Source: a virus
DNA: 23,721 nucleotides
Virus record (IMG/VR): IMGVR_UViG_3300031637_000014
Span: 1-23,721 of that record
Direction: 5' to 3' (one strand)
The position numbers were made by a program, and so were the translations under genes. The notes under the pieces are model-generated. The model was not told the origin of the DNA. It did no database searches and was given only the letters and a program-made list of their open reading frames with translations. Positions 1-7,857 of this stretch are shown here, one piece after another. Position 1 is the stretch's first letter; each line of letters starts with the position of its first letter.

Positions 1-380
1 TTAGCTACTTTCTCGGCAGTTGCCTTAGCTTGCTCAACATCATTGTTAGCTTTCTCGACAGTGCTTTTAAGAGCGTTAAACTCTGCTTGCATGTCTTTTA
101 GCTGTCCATGAAGTCGAGGAACCTCGGCGTCGTACATCCCCTGTAGGGTTTTGTACTTTTGCTGCCAAACTTTCGCGTCGTCGTCTTCTTGTTTTTCTGG
201 CTCTGCCTCAACAGGTTCGGGTTCTAGCTGCTTAACGGGTGCAGTTGACTGCTCTGCTTCTGGAGTGACAACTTCCGCTACTGGCACATCTGGGTCAGTA
301 GGCTGTTGGTCTCCATATAGCTGCTTCTCAATAGCATCTAATTCTGCTGCTTGGTCTCTAACTTGTTTTGGTAATGCCAT
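1..380 (-). CDS. Probable scaffolding protein, N-terminal part (cut by window edge)
   Basis: A leftward reading frame opens at 380 and runs off the left edge without a stop (about 126 residues visible). It starts MALPKQVRDQAAELDAIEKQ behind a GGAGATAGAG ribosome site. Residues about 20-70 are Pro/Glu/Gln/Asp-rich and acidic; from about residue 70 a Lys/Glu/Ala-rich, probably coiled-coil segment follows (LQGMYDAEVPRLHGQLKDMQ). An acidic, helical, low-complexity protein encoded just after the portal gene is the usual profile and place of a phage capsid scaffold, which guides procapsid assembly and is later removed. No family motif was recognised, so the function rests on composition and position. 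The C-terminal part, where a coat-binding helix would lie, is outside the window. Confidence 0.65.
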   Translation of the reverse strand, partial: MALPKQVRDQAAELDAIEKQLYGDQQPTDPDVPVAEVVTPEAEQSTAPVKQLEPEPVEAEPEKQEDDDAKVWQQKYKTLQGMYDAEVPRLHGQLKDMQAEFNALKSTVEKANNDVEQAKATAEKVA

Positions 381-453
381 CTCTATCTCCTAAAGCTCCA
401 ACTCTGCTACGCGCTCCTAACGGTGTGCGTGTAACGTAATGGTTTGCCGGACG

Positions 454-702
454 TTACTGCGGGCTATCAACCCGCGCTAATACCTCGGACGATGTTTCCA
501 CCGCGTCGAGAAAATCTTGTAGTGCTTTCGCTATGCCTTGCAAGCGATGTATATTTACTGAGTCCTCTGCCCGCACCAGCGCCTTCTTTGTGTCTTCTAG
601 TGCGGAAGCAAATAAAGCCTGTAAGTGGCTATGGCCTGTCCTGCACTCCGAAAGCGCCTGTAAGTGGTGCCTATTGGGTTTGTACCCTATAAATATGTTC
701 AT
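454..702 (-). CDS. Small helical phage protein (82 aa), unknown function
   Basis: The C-terminal half, with SALEDTKKALVRAEDSVNIH followed by a RLQG motif and a hydrophobic/acidic helix, resembles small proteins I associate with other phage structural regions; this is recognition by memory, not a search result. The N-terminal part carries a 13-residue tandem duplication (HLQAL appears twice), from a 12-bp direct repeat at 617-628 and 656-667. There is no clear Shine-Dalgarno before the ATG at 702, so the true start may be further inside, or the gene may depend on coupling. It lies between the portal-linked small gene and the scaffold candidate, on the same strand. Confidence 0.5.
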   Translation of the reverse strand: MNIFIGYKPNRHHLQALSECRTGHSHLQALFASALEDTKKALVRAEDSVNIHRLQGIAKALQDFLDAVETSSEVLARVDSPQ

Positions 703-807
703 TACGGCAAATCTATACTAAGTTTGCAACAATCGCAACTAGTTGTTGCGTAGTTGTACTTATAACAGTTGTTAAAGGGTTGATTGACCATATGGGTACT
801 ATCATAG

Positions 808-969
808 TTAGGCTTTCTTTTTTGCCGTAGCTGACAAGTCTTTAAAGTGAAACAACTTGACGCTTGTTTTGCCGTGGGTCTTGCCTGTGTGTAGCGAGCC
901 ATCAGGCATTTTATGAGTACCGCCGGTGTATACAGTGCCGTCTTTTTTGTAGTGCTTTACACCTTTCAT
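808..969 (-). CDS. Small basic phage protein (53 aa), overlaps portal stop
   Basis: This short frame starts MKGVKHYKKDGTVYTGGTHK and ends in LSATAKKKA. Its ATG overlaps the portal stop codon (ATGA), which indicates translational coupling in the leftward operon. The protein is Lys/His/Gly/Thr-rich, with the repeated pattern GGTHKMPDG / HTGKTHGKT, suggesting small beta-hairpins. It has no Cys, membrane segment or known catalytic motif. Similar little proteins accompany portal genes in other phages as far as I recall; the role (virion accessory, nucleic acid contact) is unknown. Confidence 0.7.
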   Translation of the reverse strand: MKGVKHYKKDGTVYTGGTHKMPDGSLHTGKTHGKTSVKLFHFKDLSATAKKKA

Positions 970-3077
970 CCGTTGCTCCCTGTAGCCACATTCCGCATGA
1001 AGTTACCATCTTTGCCGCCTACAGGCGCTCCGTCAGGCTGTAATGGAGCAGGGCTTCCGCCGCCGCCACTAGGAGCCTGTACGGGCGCGTTGGGGTCTTG
1101 TGGCATTTGCTCTAGCATCATTTGCATCTGCTGCATCTGCTGCTGCATTTGCTCTATTTGCTTGTTTTTCTGTTCGAGAATTGTCATTTGCCCGCTGTTG
1201 GGTACAACTTTGTCGACGTTCATATTTAAGTTGCTAGCGGCATCTCGCAACAACTCTGCTGCGCCTGACTGCCCAACGACCTCAGTAGCTACAGGGCTAT
1301 TGAGTACAAGGTTAAGGAACTCAGCGCGACGTATAGCGTCAGCTTCCTTGACGACTAATGAGCTAGCGCCCCGTGCAACTATGTGCATATCGCCAATAAT
1401 ATCTGGGTCTTCACTATAGCGTAGGTTGTCGTGATATAGCCGCTCTATTGCGGGCACTATGACGTTCTTATCTATGTTGTTAATAACCTGCTTTATGCCT
1501 TTCCCTGCGTTTGAGATCATCATAGACAGTCCAGACGACGTTCTCCCTGCTCCGGGGGTGTGTTGCCCCGACATGTACTTAGGAATCATAGTGTCTTCAT
1601 CTGCCCTGTCAGAAAACTTTTCCAATACAGCCATTAGTTCTTGTGCGTTAGACGGGGGCGTAAAAAACTCTAAAGGCTTCGTACCGTCGTTATACTCACT
1701 AGACTCAAACTGCCATATTTTCCATGGGTGAAGGTCAGTAATATCTTCCCCCGGAGGCATACGGCTAACATTTACGCCAACTTGTGGGCCAGATGATATA
1801 CCCATATTGTTAGCTAGCGCCCGTGCTGAGGCGTTAACCATAGACTGGGAGTCTCTACACAAATCTGCGACTCCATTGCCATCAACAGACCCCGGTTTAG
1901 CTTCATAAGAAGTGAGGTAGTATGGCTTGCGGCCAATAGGGTCGTAGTTAAGAACTGCCCTAATTACTGTGTCGCCCATAAGCCACACTTCACATGGGTA
2001 GCTTAGCGAAGGGTCAGGTATCTGTTCTTCGTCCATGCCCCACTCAAGTAGCAAGCTACCTTCTATGGAGTCCCAAAGCTGTACAGCGTCTATTAAATCT
2101 TCGGAGTTTTCAGCGTCGTAGGGCTTACCTTCGGCTTCAGATATAGCTGAGTCCGTCCACAGCCAATCAGTAAAGCTGCCGCCACCAAAGTCGCTAAGTA
2201 CAGCGCGTATAGCGTCCTCGTTGTATCCCGGCACTCCTATAAACGCTTGGAGGCTATCTCTAGTTAGCTTGTGACGCTCAATGATAAAACCATCATTTAT
2301 GTCCCACGCCCAAGGTGCCCAGTAGAGCATAAACGGGTCTACACGCTCCCACTCGTTGCGGATTGTCTCTACGGCTTGCATAGAGCCTTCTTTCCACTGC
2401 ATTATTTTGCGGCGACGTTTTATCGGCCCTTTGATGCACGCGAAAGGAAATGTCACTACATCGTCTATAAATTCATTAAAGGCTTTGCTCCACCCGCCTT
2501 CTGTGAGTTGGTCTTCCATCTTGCGCTCCATACGACGAACGCGCATTTCTGCCTCGTCTTGGTAGGCGCGATATGCTTCGTCCTCCATTTCTTGCGCTAT
2601 CTCTCGGAGCTGCCCTTCATCTGGCATGGGCATACCTTGCTGCATCTCGGCTTGTAGCTGTGTGGCTAGCTCAGCCTTGATGATATTTAAAACATCTTCA
2701 GGTAGGTCAGGTTCTGGAGTAGGGTCTATTGACCAAGGCTTGTCAGTACCCTTACCGAGCAAAGTGTCACGCAGCCAACTAGTTGCCGCTCTACACTTGA
2801 CGCTGGTGGTGCGGATAAATATTTCAGACCCACCCTGTTGCTTAATATCGGAAGACATAGACGGGTCGTACTCGCCGTTGCGTTGGCGCAAACACTCCAG
2901 CATCCTTTCTTCTAGGTCACGTCGGCCATCCCTAGCTGTTTCCCAGCGGCGTCTTACATGTGCCGCTAAACCCTGTAGCGTCGCACTTGCTTGCATTTCC
3001 GTGTTCCGCTTTTTAGAATCACGCTCTAAATCAGCAACACTCGCCGCTGGCACTAGCATTGGCCCCATTTTGTCCAT
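966..3077 (-). CDS. Portal protein (head-tail connector)
   Basis: The 703-residue product forms the dodecameric ring at one capsid vertex through which DNA enters and leaves and on which terminase docks. Support: size, its place directly downstream of large terminase, and a portal-like sequence: an N-terminal helical part with RTTSVKCRAATSWLRDTLLG (about residues 88-108), a long charged helix (about 140-190), a wing/crown region rich in Trp and Pro, and a late stretch YMSGQHTPGAGRTSSGLSMM with Gly/Ser-rich turns before a helical stem. The C-terminus is a Gln/Met-rich coiled coil (repeats of QMQQQMQQM) followed by a Gly/Pro-rich tail. The start is preceded by AAAGGG. It is larger than the roughly 500-residue T7-type connector and close to the P22-like size class. 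Confidence 0.85.
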   Translation of the reverse strand: MDKMGPMLVPAASVADLERDSKKRNTEMQASATLQGLAAHVRRRWETARDGRRDLEERMLECLRQRNGEYDPSMSSDIKQQGGSEIFIRTTSVKCRAATSWLRDTLLGKGTDKPWSIDPTPEPDLPEDVLNIIKAELATQLQAEMQQGMPMPDEGQLREIAQEMEDEAYRAYQDEAEMRVRRMERKMEDQLTEGGWSKAFNEFIDDVVTFPFACIKGPIKRRRKIMQWKEGSMQAVETIRNEWERVDPFMLYWAPWAWDINDGFIIERHKLTRDSLQAFIGVPGYNEDAIRAVLSDFGGGSFTDWLWTDSAISEAEGKPYDAENSEDLIDAVQLWDSIEGSLLLEWGMDEEQIPDPSLSYPCEVWLMGDTVIRAVLNYDPIGRKPYYLTSYEAKPGSVDGNGVADLCRDSQSMVNASARALANNMGISSGPQVGVNVSRMPPGEDITDLHPWKIWQFESSEYNDGTKPLEFFTPPSNAQELMAVLEKFSDRADEDTMIPKYMSGQHTPGAGRTSSGLSMMISNAGKGIKQVINNIDKNVIVPAIERLYHDNLRYSEDPDIIGDMHIVARGASSLVVKEADAIRRAEFLNLVLNSPVATEVVGQSGAAELLRDAASNLNMNVDKVVPNSGQMTILEQKNKQIEQMQQQMQQMQMMLEQMPQDPNAPVQAPSGGGGSPAPLQPDGAPVGGKDGNFMRNVATGSNG

Positions 3078-3084
3078 TATTTAT

Positions 3085-3348
3085 CTACCCTTTTAATGAT
3101 TTGGCCCCAGAACATTTCCATCGCTTGCGCGACAAATTATTAGGGGTGTTGGGGTCGGCCGCTTTTTTCTTAGATAAGCCTTTTTTAATTCCTAAACTTC
3201 TTGCGCAGTAGCTGTCGCCTTTAGAAGTTCCAGCTTTGACTCTGGCACCGCCCCCTTTGGCTTTGCCCGCCTGACCATAACTAACTTTCTTGCCGCTGGC
3301 CGTTATCTTTACCTTAGCCTTTCCTTTGGCGGGTTTACGCGTTGCCAT
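3085..3348 (-). CDS. Small basic Lys/Gly-rich protein (87 aa) between terminase and portal
   Basis: The sequence begins MATRKPAKGKAKVKITASGK and continues with GQAGKAKGGGARVKAGTSKG, then DSYCARSLGIKKGLSKKKAA and a PNTPNNLSRKRWKCSGAKS end. It is strongly basic with two Cys. I recognise the layout (SYGQAGKAK, GTSKGDSYCARS, PNTPNNLSRK) as a conserved phage family of unknown function, possibly DUF6321; that number is from memory. It lies 7 bp before the portal start and 14 bp after the terminase stop, so it belongs to the packaging operon. A nucleic-acid-binding or virion role is plausible but unproven. Confidence 0.75.
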   Translation of the reverse strand: MATRKPAKGKAKVKITASGKKVSYGQAGKAKGGGARVKAGTSKGDSYCARSLGIKKGLSKKKAADPNTPNNLSRKRWKCSGAKSLKG

Positions 3349-3362
3349 TGTTAATTTACCTG

Positions 3363-4796
3363 TTAAGTATAAACATAGCTAGACTTTACCACATTGCGGC
3401 GAGTGTTACGCTGCGCAACACCCCGAACGTGCATGTCCATAATACTGTCTGCGTATTGGTTTGCGTCGTGGATGTGTGAATATTCGTTCTTCTCTGGTGA
3501 ATTCTCAAGCTCCCCACTTCTTTTCTTTTTGTACCTGTACCCATGCTGGAAGCCTTTTATCAGCATTTTGCACGATGTATCTATAAGATACGCGCCTTCT
3601 CCATCTAGCTGCTGAGACAATAGCCGCTCAACTGCTTGGATTCTATAGTCTGGCTTGTTTGAGGGAGGCTTTACACACCTATACCCCGCGTTGCGCAGTG
3701 CGTCTACCAGCGTTAGCTCATTCAACTGCTGCTTCATAAACCCTGCTGGGTCAGGCGCACAGACTATGTCGTAACCAGCGTACTTGTTTGCTATATGCGG
3801 TGTCAACTTTAAGCGAATAAAGGTTTCTATGCCCATATTCTCTGAGGTCAGCTCTGACAGAGTGATTACACGTCCGCGAGGGTCGCGTTGTTTAAACACT
3901 GCCGCTGGTGTCCTACCGAAGTCAATCCCCACAATTATAGGGTACTCATAGCTCTCAATAGGCAGTAGCTTATCTTTGGCGATGTGAAAGCCAGAGTTAA
4001 AAACTTTGTCGTACACAGGGGTTCCTGCTAAAGAACGCCCAAACTTGTTGTGTATGTAAACAGCAATCCAGTCCTCAGTCTTACCTTCTTTGAGGTTGTC
4101 GTAGTACCCGTCTACTAGGTACTCCAGCCAGTCTGCTTCTGGTGAGATCGCGCTCGGCTGTTGGAATATCTTTGCGTTTATGGGAGGGTCTTGCATGTAC
4201 TCCTCCCAGTAGGTATCAGCATCTGGAGCGTTAGTCGCACCCCACAAATGGTGGTTCGGACTGCCATCCTCCATGACGCAGCCGCCATTGGCTACCGAGG
4301 GGTAACGGCCTACACGCCCTTGTAGTGCGTTGAAAATATCTGGGTGAATCTCTCGGTACTCGTCAAGTACGCCGAACGACGCTTCTAGCGACAATAGCCG
4401 CCTAACGTCATTAGCGTCATCTAGTCCCCTGAACAACACTTCGCACTCTACGTCGTCAAAGCGTAAAAAGAACCGTTTATCTGTCCGCGCAAACGTGCCC
4501 GCTACGCCCTCTGGGAACCACGTCATAAACGTAGGAATAGTGGCGTCTGTGAGCATCTGGTTCGTATTCCTTACCACCACTGCTCTGGAGCGCCTCACTC
4601 CGTCCCTCCCAGCGCGCATTTGCTTCGCGTGGTACGCTATTTTCATCATGGCAGCGGACGATTTACCGCTTCCTACAGGGCCAGAAATCAGCGAAACAAA
4701 GCTCTGACTGGTCAAAAACGGCGCTAACGACGGTGGTGGGGTGTAATTTACCTGATTATTGGGCGTACTTATGGGATTATTGATCGCAGAGGGCAT
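3363..4796 (-). CDS. terL: Terminase large subunit (packaging ATPase and nuclease)
   Basis: The motor protein (477 aa) that pumps DNA into the procapsid and cuts the concatemer. N-terminal ATPase: Walker A GPVGSGKS at residues 39-46 and Walker B FGVLDE at 141-146, with catalytic Glu146. C-terminal RNase H-like nuclease: IIVGIDFGRT with first acidic residue Asp292, a second candidate at CAPDPAG (Asp349), and the last at HIHDANQYAD (Asp444). Length is typical. An AGGAGG site lies at the very end of the upstream small-terminase candidate, seven bases before the ATG; that gene stops 2 bp before this one, so the two are translationally linked. Confidence 0.95.
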   Translation of the reverse strand: MPSAINNPISTPNNQVNYTPPPSLAPFLTSQSFVSLISGPVGSGKSSAAMMKIAYHAKQMRAGRDGVRRSRAVVVRNTNQMLTDATIPTFMTWFPEGVAGTFARTDKRFFLRFDDVECEVLFRGLDDANDVRRLLSLEASFGVLDEYREIHPDIFNALQGRVGRYPSVANGGCVMEDGSPNHHLWGATNAPDADTYWEEYMQDPPINAKIFQQPSAISPEADWLEYLVDGYYDNLKEGKTEDWIAVYIHNKFGRSLAGTPVYDKVFNSGFHIAKDKLLPIESYEYPIIVGIDFGRTPAAVFKQRDPRGRVITLSELTSENMGIETFIRLKLTPHIANKYAGYDIVCAPDPAGFMKQQLNELTLVDALRNAGYRCVKPPSNKPDYRIQAVERLLSQQLDGEGAYLIDTSCKMLIKGFQHGYRYKKKRSGELENSPEKNEYSHIHDANQYADSIMDMHVRGVAQRNTRRNVVKSSYVYT

Positions 4797-4798
4797 AT

Positions 4799-5572
4799 TC
4801 AGTCCTCCTCGTCGTCGTAGTCGTTATCGGTGAATTCTAGCTCCACAGACGCCTCGTCACCGCCTTCTAGGAAGTCATTAGCCCATGCAGATAGCTGCAT
4901 CATCTCTCGCTGGGTGCTATCGGGCCTTCTTAGGGGCACCACATCGCCAAAAGTAGTTGGTTGTGGGATAAAGTCTTCTTCTGGCTGGGATTCGGGTGTT
5001 TCAGTGAATTCTTCGTTGGGGTCTAGGGCTTCTAGCTCCGCCAAAGTGTCACTTATTGACAAAACACCACTGCTATCGTCACTTTCGTCACTAAATTCCC
5101 CTTCCAAATCCAAACCTTCTTCACTATCGTCCGAATTAGTGGGCACAAGGGAGATCGTAGCCATCTCTGGCTGTGTTAAATTGATATTTATGGAAAATCC
5201 TGCGCTACCACCCGCCATAACGTCCGTTTTAGGCTCTAATTTGCCCCATTTGACGAGGCTTTCCATGATTTTAGCCCTCACAGGGGCTGGCGTGTCCATA
5301 TCTCGGCCTAAATTGTAGAACCCGGGCAACATATCCTCTGCTAAGAGCTTACATTTGGCCTCAAACGAGAATCCAGAGTCAGTTAGCTCTTGCTCGTACT
5401 TCGCTAGGTGCCTCTGGAACGTCGGATTAAGTTCAATGTCATGGTACTCAGCGAGCGTAAGCCCCTCGCTTTTCATAACTTGATGTATCGGTATCGCCGC
5501 GCCCACGTTGTTGCGAGCTACAGCGAGCGCGAGAGATTGTAAGAATACTTCTGCTTTTACGGCGTTTTGCAT
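4799..5572 (-). CDS. Probable terminase small subunit / DNA-recognition partner
   Basis: 257 residues. The N-terminal 130 residues are helical and contain a plausible helix-turn-helix region (AIPIHQVMKSEGLTLAEYHD), then an oligomerisation-like stretch (AEDMLPGFYNLGRDMDTPAP). After a short beta-like segment (FSININLTQPEMATISLVP), the C-terminal 110 residues are very acidic (Asp/Glu/Ser-rich, ending in DNDYDDEED). An N-terminal DNA-binding part with an acidic tail, directly upstream of and coupled to large terminase, fits a small terminase that selects the packaging site. No sequence family was recognised outright. It is the first gene of the leftward operon; AAGGA precedes the ATG. An alternative is an unrelated regulator that happens to lead the operon. 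Confidence 0.6.
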   Translation of the reverse strand: MQNAVKAEVFLQSLALAVARNNVGAAIPIHQVMKSEGLTLAEYHDIELNPTFQRHLAKYEQELTDSGFSFEAKCKLLAEDMLPGFYNLGRDMDTPAPVRAKIMESLVKWGKLEPKTDVMAGGSAGFSININLTQPEMATISLVPTNSDDSEEGLDLEGEFSDESDDSSGVLSISDTLAELEALDPNEEFTETPESQPEEDFIPQPTTFGDVVPLRRPDSTQREMMQLSAWANDFLEGGDEASVELEFTDNDYDDEED

Positions 5573-5725
5573 TAAGACTAGTTCCTTCCCTATCCCGTTT
5601 TAGCGGGTGGGAGTGTCTGTGGTGGTTCTCGCGAGTGTACCAAGGATTTTACCTTGAAGAAAGCGCATGATTAGGGCAGCATAGCATGGCGAGTTAAAAA
5701 TCAAATAGATAAGGATTAAATTATT
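5573..5725. promoter_or_regulatory. Divergent intergenic region between the two arms
   Basis: This is the only divergent gap feeding the leftward packaging operon, so promoters for that operon, and perhaps for the first rightward genes, should lie here. I see two small hairpins, CCCG-TTTTAG-CGGG around 5594-5608 and CAAGG-ATTTTA-CCTTG at 5641-5656, but no convincing -35/-10 pair on either strand. The role is inferred from position only. Confidence 0.35.
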
Positions 5726-6007
5726 ATGACTATGACGCCTCAAGCTAGACGAGCAGCTTTAAGAAAATCCACCGCAGCGAATAGTCAAGCAGCGACTGGC
5801 GCAGCAACTAAACAGCGTCAATCGCGCAGTCGCCCTGCTTCTGGTGGCATTAGCGCAGCGGTGTCAGGCGCAGCAACTTCTGTTATGAACGCCAAATCTA
5901 CAGTCGAGGGTCTAAAAAAGGCCAAATTAAAGAAACAAAGGGCTAGCTTAAAGCCTGTAAAAGTTACCGCTAAGAAAAGACCAGTAAAACCGAAGCAAGC
6001 GTACTAA
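5726..6007 (+). CDS. Basic Ala/Lys/Arg-rich protein 1 (93 aa)
   Basis: First rightward gene, about a quarter Lys+Arg, mostly disordered and histone H1-like in composition (RRAALRKSTAANSQAATGAA; KAKLKKQRASLKPVKVTAKK). It is related to the next gene: both carry an L(R/K)KSTAA-S-AAT block, then a (I)..AVSG block, then a K-rich block ending in (A)SL.P(V/I).V.AK. AGGA stands ten bases before the ATG, with an alternative ATG six bases later. Such proteins in phages are often DNA-condensing or internal head proteins, but nothing here shows which. Confidence 0.7.
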   Translation: MTMTPQARRAALRKSTAANSQAATGAATKQRQSRSRPASGGISAAVSGAATSVMNAKSTVEGLKKAKLKKQRASLKPVKVTAKKRPVKPKQAY

Positions 6008-6034
6008 ATAACTAAATAACTAAGGGGAAGTATT

Positions 6035-6514
6035 ATGGCTAGAACAATCGCCCAAGCTAAACGAGAGGGTAAGTCCACGTTCACTGGTAAAGATGGTAAG
6101 GAGAAGGCTGCCGTAACCCGCGAAGAACTTACTGCGTGGGAAAAGAAAACTGGCTCCAAGGGTTTGCGCGCGTATCTCAACGCCCAAAACCGAAGTAAAA
6201 AGGCTGCTGCCCTAAAGAAATCCACCGCAGCGTCTAGCAAAGCAGCTACTACTGCGGCAGCTACACAACGCCAAGCGCGTAGCGGCTCCAAAGTTGCTTC
6301 CGCTGTTGGTAATATCCGCGAAGCGGTGTCAGGTGTTAGTAATGCTGTTTCAAAGGTCAAAAGGAAAGTTCAGGGTGCTAGCTTACAACCTATAGAAGTT
6401 AAGGCTAAGAGGAAGGTGCCTAAGCCTAAGCCCAAAGCGCGCACCAGTGTTGGGGAAAACTACAAGAAAATGGCTGCTAGTAAAGCGGGCGTTCCCGGCA
6501 AGCGGAAGAAATAG
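6035..6514 (+). CDS. Basic Ala/Lys-rich protein 2 (159 aa), paralog of the preceding gene
   Basis: N-terminal about 60 residues form a compact-looking part (MARTIAQAKREGKSTFTGKD ... EELTAWEKKTGSKGLRAYLN) absent from its neighbour. Residues about 60-135 repeat the neighbour's layout (LKKSTAASSKAATTAAATQR; AVSGVSNAVSKVKRKVQGAS; LQPIEVKAKRK), followed by a basic tail ending KAGVPGKRKK. AAGGGGAAG precedes the ATG. The pair probably arose by tandem duplication with gain or loss of the N-terminal part. A nucleic-acid-binding role is suggested by charge alone. Confidence 0.75.
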   Translation: MARTIAQAKREGKSTFTGKDGKEKAAVTREELTAWEKKTGSKGLRAYLNAQNRSKKAAALKKSTAASSKAATTAAATQRQARSGSKVASAVGNIREAVSGVSNAVSKVKRKVQGASLQPIEVKAKRKVPKPKPKARTSVGENYKKMAASKAGVPGKRKK

Positions 6515-6540
6515 GTAAGTGAGGAATAAGGGATAAAAAA

Positions 6541-6627
6541 GTGGGGAAACTGAAGGCTGCCGTTATTTGTTTGTGGGCAGTCTGGGTCATCTTCATAGTC
6601 ACTTGCTTATTGACCGGCCCCGCTTAG
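6541..6627 (+). CDS. Membrane micro-protein, GTG start (28 aa)
   Basis: The frame reads VGKLKAAVICLWAVWVIFIV and ends TCLLTGPA. It is essentially one transmembrane helix after a short basic N-terminus, so it would sit in the inner membrane with the N-terminus inside. Its stop codon lies inside the following terminator. Only a loose purine-rich site (AAGGG) precedes the GTG. A start on such a short frame cannot be proved; composition and the snug fit before the terminator are the evidence. A holin- or lysis-accessory-like role is possible but speculative. Confidence 0.45.
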   Translation: MGKLKAAVICLWAVWVIFIVTCLLTGPA

Positions 6628-6641
6628 GGCCGGTTTTTTTT
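6613..6641 (+). terminator. Rho-independent terminator
   Basis: Perfect 8-bp stem ACCGGCCC / GGGCCGGT with a six-base loop, followed by eight T. It ends the first rightward transcript (5726-6627). The opposite strand lacks an equally good U-run, so its effect on the convergent gene at 6652-6840 is uncertain. Confidence 0.9.
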
Positions 6642-6651
6642 CGACCGTTTT

Positions 6652-6840
6652 TTAGACCCTGCGTCGTCTTGTCGGAGTTGCAGGGGGTTTTGGCTTAGGT
6701 CTAGGCTTAGGTCTAGGCTTTGGTTTAGGTTTAACTGGGGGTTTAGGTTTAACTGGGGGTTTAGGTTTCGGCTTCTGTGCATCGCCAAGCGCCCTGTCAA
6801 TCTTGTTTTTGTTTCTATTGTTGCCGCCCATAAAATCCAT
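6652..6840 (-). CDS. Pro/Lys/Arg repeat protein (62 aa), lone leftward gene
   Basis: Starts MDFMGGNNRNKNKIDRALGD and then becomes a run of KPKPPV and KPRP units ending in RRRRV. The start at 6840 is chosen because AAGGAG sits seven bases upstream; the longer frame from further upstream has no ribosome site. The Pro-Lys repeat would form an extended basic tail, as in some phage nucleic-acid- or wall-binding proteins. It is convergent with the rightward genes before the terminator and the only leftward gene right of 5573, so it probably has its own promoter in the 6841-7139 gap. Confidence 0.65.
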   Translation of the reverse strand: MDFMGGNNRNKNKIDRALGDAQKPKPKPPVKPKPPVKPKPKPRPKPRPKPKPPATPTRRRRV

Positions 6841-7139
6841 TTTGTTCTCCTTAAATTTGTTGTCGTGTCGACTGTACCATAAAAAACAAAAAAATTTTAG
6901 GTTTCTTGGCTGAGCGGGACGGGTACTGGAAAGTACTGTATGGATATACAGGTAGTTCAAAAAATAGACCTTGTTATGCGAGTAACGGATATTGGGTTGT
7001 TTTTGGTGGGGGGGTTGGGGGCCATACCCCCCTACTACTATCAAGACCTTGTGGACAGGCGGGTGTAGGTAGGTAGAATAGCTTCATCGGGTTGAGGCAA
7101 CCTTGCCAGACCGACCCGAGTATGACTGGAGTAGTCAAC
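6841..7139. promoter_or_regulatory. Divergent intergenic region with motif TACTATCA and G/C-run hairpin
   Basis: This 299-bp gap separates the leftward Pro/Lys gene from the rightward gene at 7140, so it should hold promoters for both. Visible elements: an imperfect palindrome CTGTATGGATATACAG near 6937-6952; a long G run at about 7007-7013 followed by a second run at 7017-7021 that can pair with CCCCCC at 7027-7032; and one copy of CTACTACTATCA at 7032-7043. No clean sigma-70 promoter was found. Confidence 0.4.
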
Positions 7140-7685
7140 ATGAACGAAGTAAAAAAGAGCGCGAAGGTAGTAGCAGCGATAAAGGAAGCATGTGCAGCGA
7201 ACGCTTCTGTATATGGATACTTGCAAGACGCGGCAGAGTTCGCCGCTGACGAACTGAACGTGTCCATCCCTATAGGTGAGTCGGTCGATGAGGTAACTAC
7301 ACGATACGTGGATTGCTTTAAGGATAATCACAACCTCAAGTCCCAGTTTAAGAACCTGTTAGTCTGCCATTTTGGAAGCGAAGTCCCTGTATCCATTGAC
7401 ATGGGTAAAGACAAGGAACCGAACCATACTACGGCAGCGCTAGCTACACGGTTATCTAGGCATAAGATGGACTCGGCAGCTAAACAGGTTCGCGAAGCAT
7501 ATGGAACGGCACGCGAAGGCGGCGGCGGCCGAACCCCCCGAACCCCCGAAGCCCCGAAGGTAGTGGACTGGACTGTAGCATTCATCGATAAAATGGAGAC
7601 TGATGATGGGAGGGAGGATGTCAAAGCCGTGTTGGCAGTCCTTGGATGGCAGTTACGCAAAGCCCCAGCGAAGGCCAAATCATAG
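7140..7685 (+). CDS. Unknown phage protein (181 aa), first of two paralogs
   Basis: Starts MNEVKKSAKVVAAIKEACAA; the ATG at 7140 is chosen because GGAG lies ten bases upstream and because its paralog begins MNEVV. Ala-rich helical N-terminal half; the best conserved part is KEPNHTTAALATRLSRHKMD, then QVREAYGTAREGGGGRTPRT, a Gly/Arg/Pro linker, before a Trp-containing C-terminal domain. It aligns along most of its length with the gene at 8513-9175. No known domain recognised. The linker and Lys-rich end would be compatible with nucleic-acid binding, but this is a guess. Confidence 0.75.
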   Translation: MNEVKKSAKVVAAIKEACAANASVYGYLQDAAEFAADELNVSIPIGESVDEVTTRYVDCFKDNHNLKSQFKNLLVCHFGSEVPVSIDMGKDKEPNHTTAALATRLSRHKMDSAAKQVREAYGTAREGGGGRTPRTPEAPKVVDWTVAFIDKMETDDGREDVKAVLAVLGWQLRKAPAKAKS

Positions 7686-7825
7686 TGGAGTTCCTAGCGC
7701 TCGGCCTATTTGGGGTCGGCGCTAACCTTACAGGGACAGATTGGTTCTATATCAATTTCTTTGTGGTTAGCTCAGTTGCCATCGCTATGATCGGAACAAT
7801 AGTCTTTAGTATTGTTGACCGATAA
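7685..7825 (+). CDS. Small membrane protein, GTG start (46 aa)
   Basis: Reads VEFLALGLFGVGANLTGTDW, then a second hydrophobic stretch (INFFVVSSVAIAMIGTIVFS) and ends IVDR. Two probable transmembrane helices separated by a short polar loop. The GTG shares its first base with the TAG stop of the previous gene, an overlap typical of coupling, and the stop lies seven bases before a strong terminator. Function unknown; a small inner-membrane effector is the simplest reading. Confidence 0.55.
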   Translation: MEFLALGLFGVGANLTGTDWFYINFFVVSSVAIAMIGTIVFSIVDR

Positions 7826-7831
7826 CATCCA

Positions 7832-7857
7832 GCCCGCTAGAACGCGGGCATTTTTTT
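7832..7857 (+). terminator. Rho-independent terminator (copy 1 of a repeated unit)
   Basis: GCCCGC / GCGGGC stem with a six-base loop, then A and seven T. The sequence after it, through the TAACTACTATCA motif ending at 7882, is nearly identical to that after the terminator at 8236-8261. Confidence 0.9.

Noticed and set aside
702-902. A 66-residue leftward frame overlapping the 53-residue small gene
   Set aside because: It lies in another frame of the better-supported 808-969 gene, has irregular composition and no ribosome site.
7004-7032. G-quadruplex from the G runs
   Set aside because: Fewer than four separate G3 runs with short loops on one strand; the runs more simply pair with the neighbouring C run.
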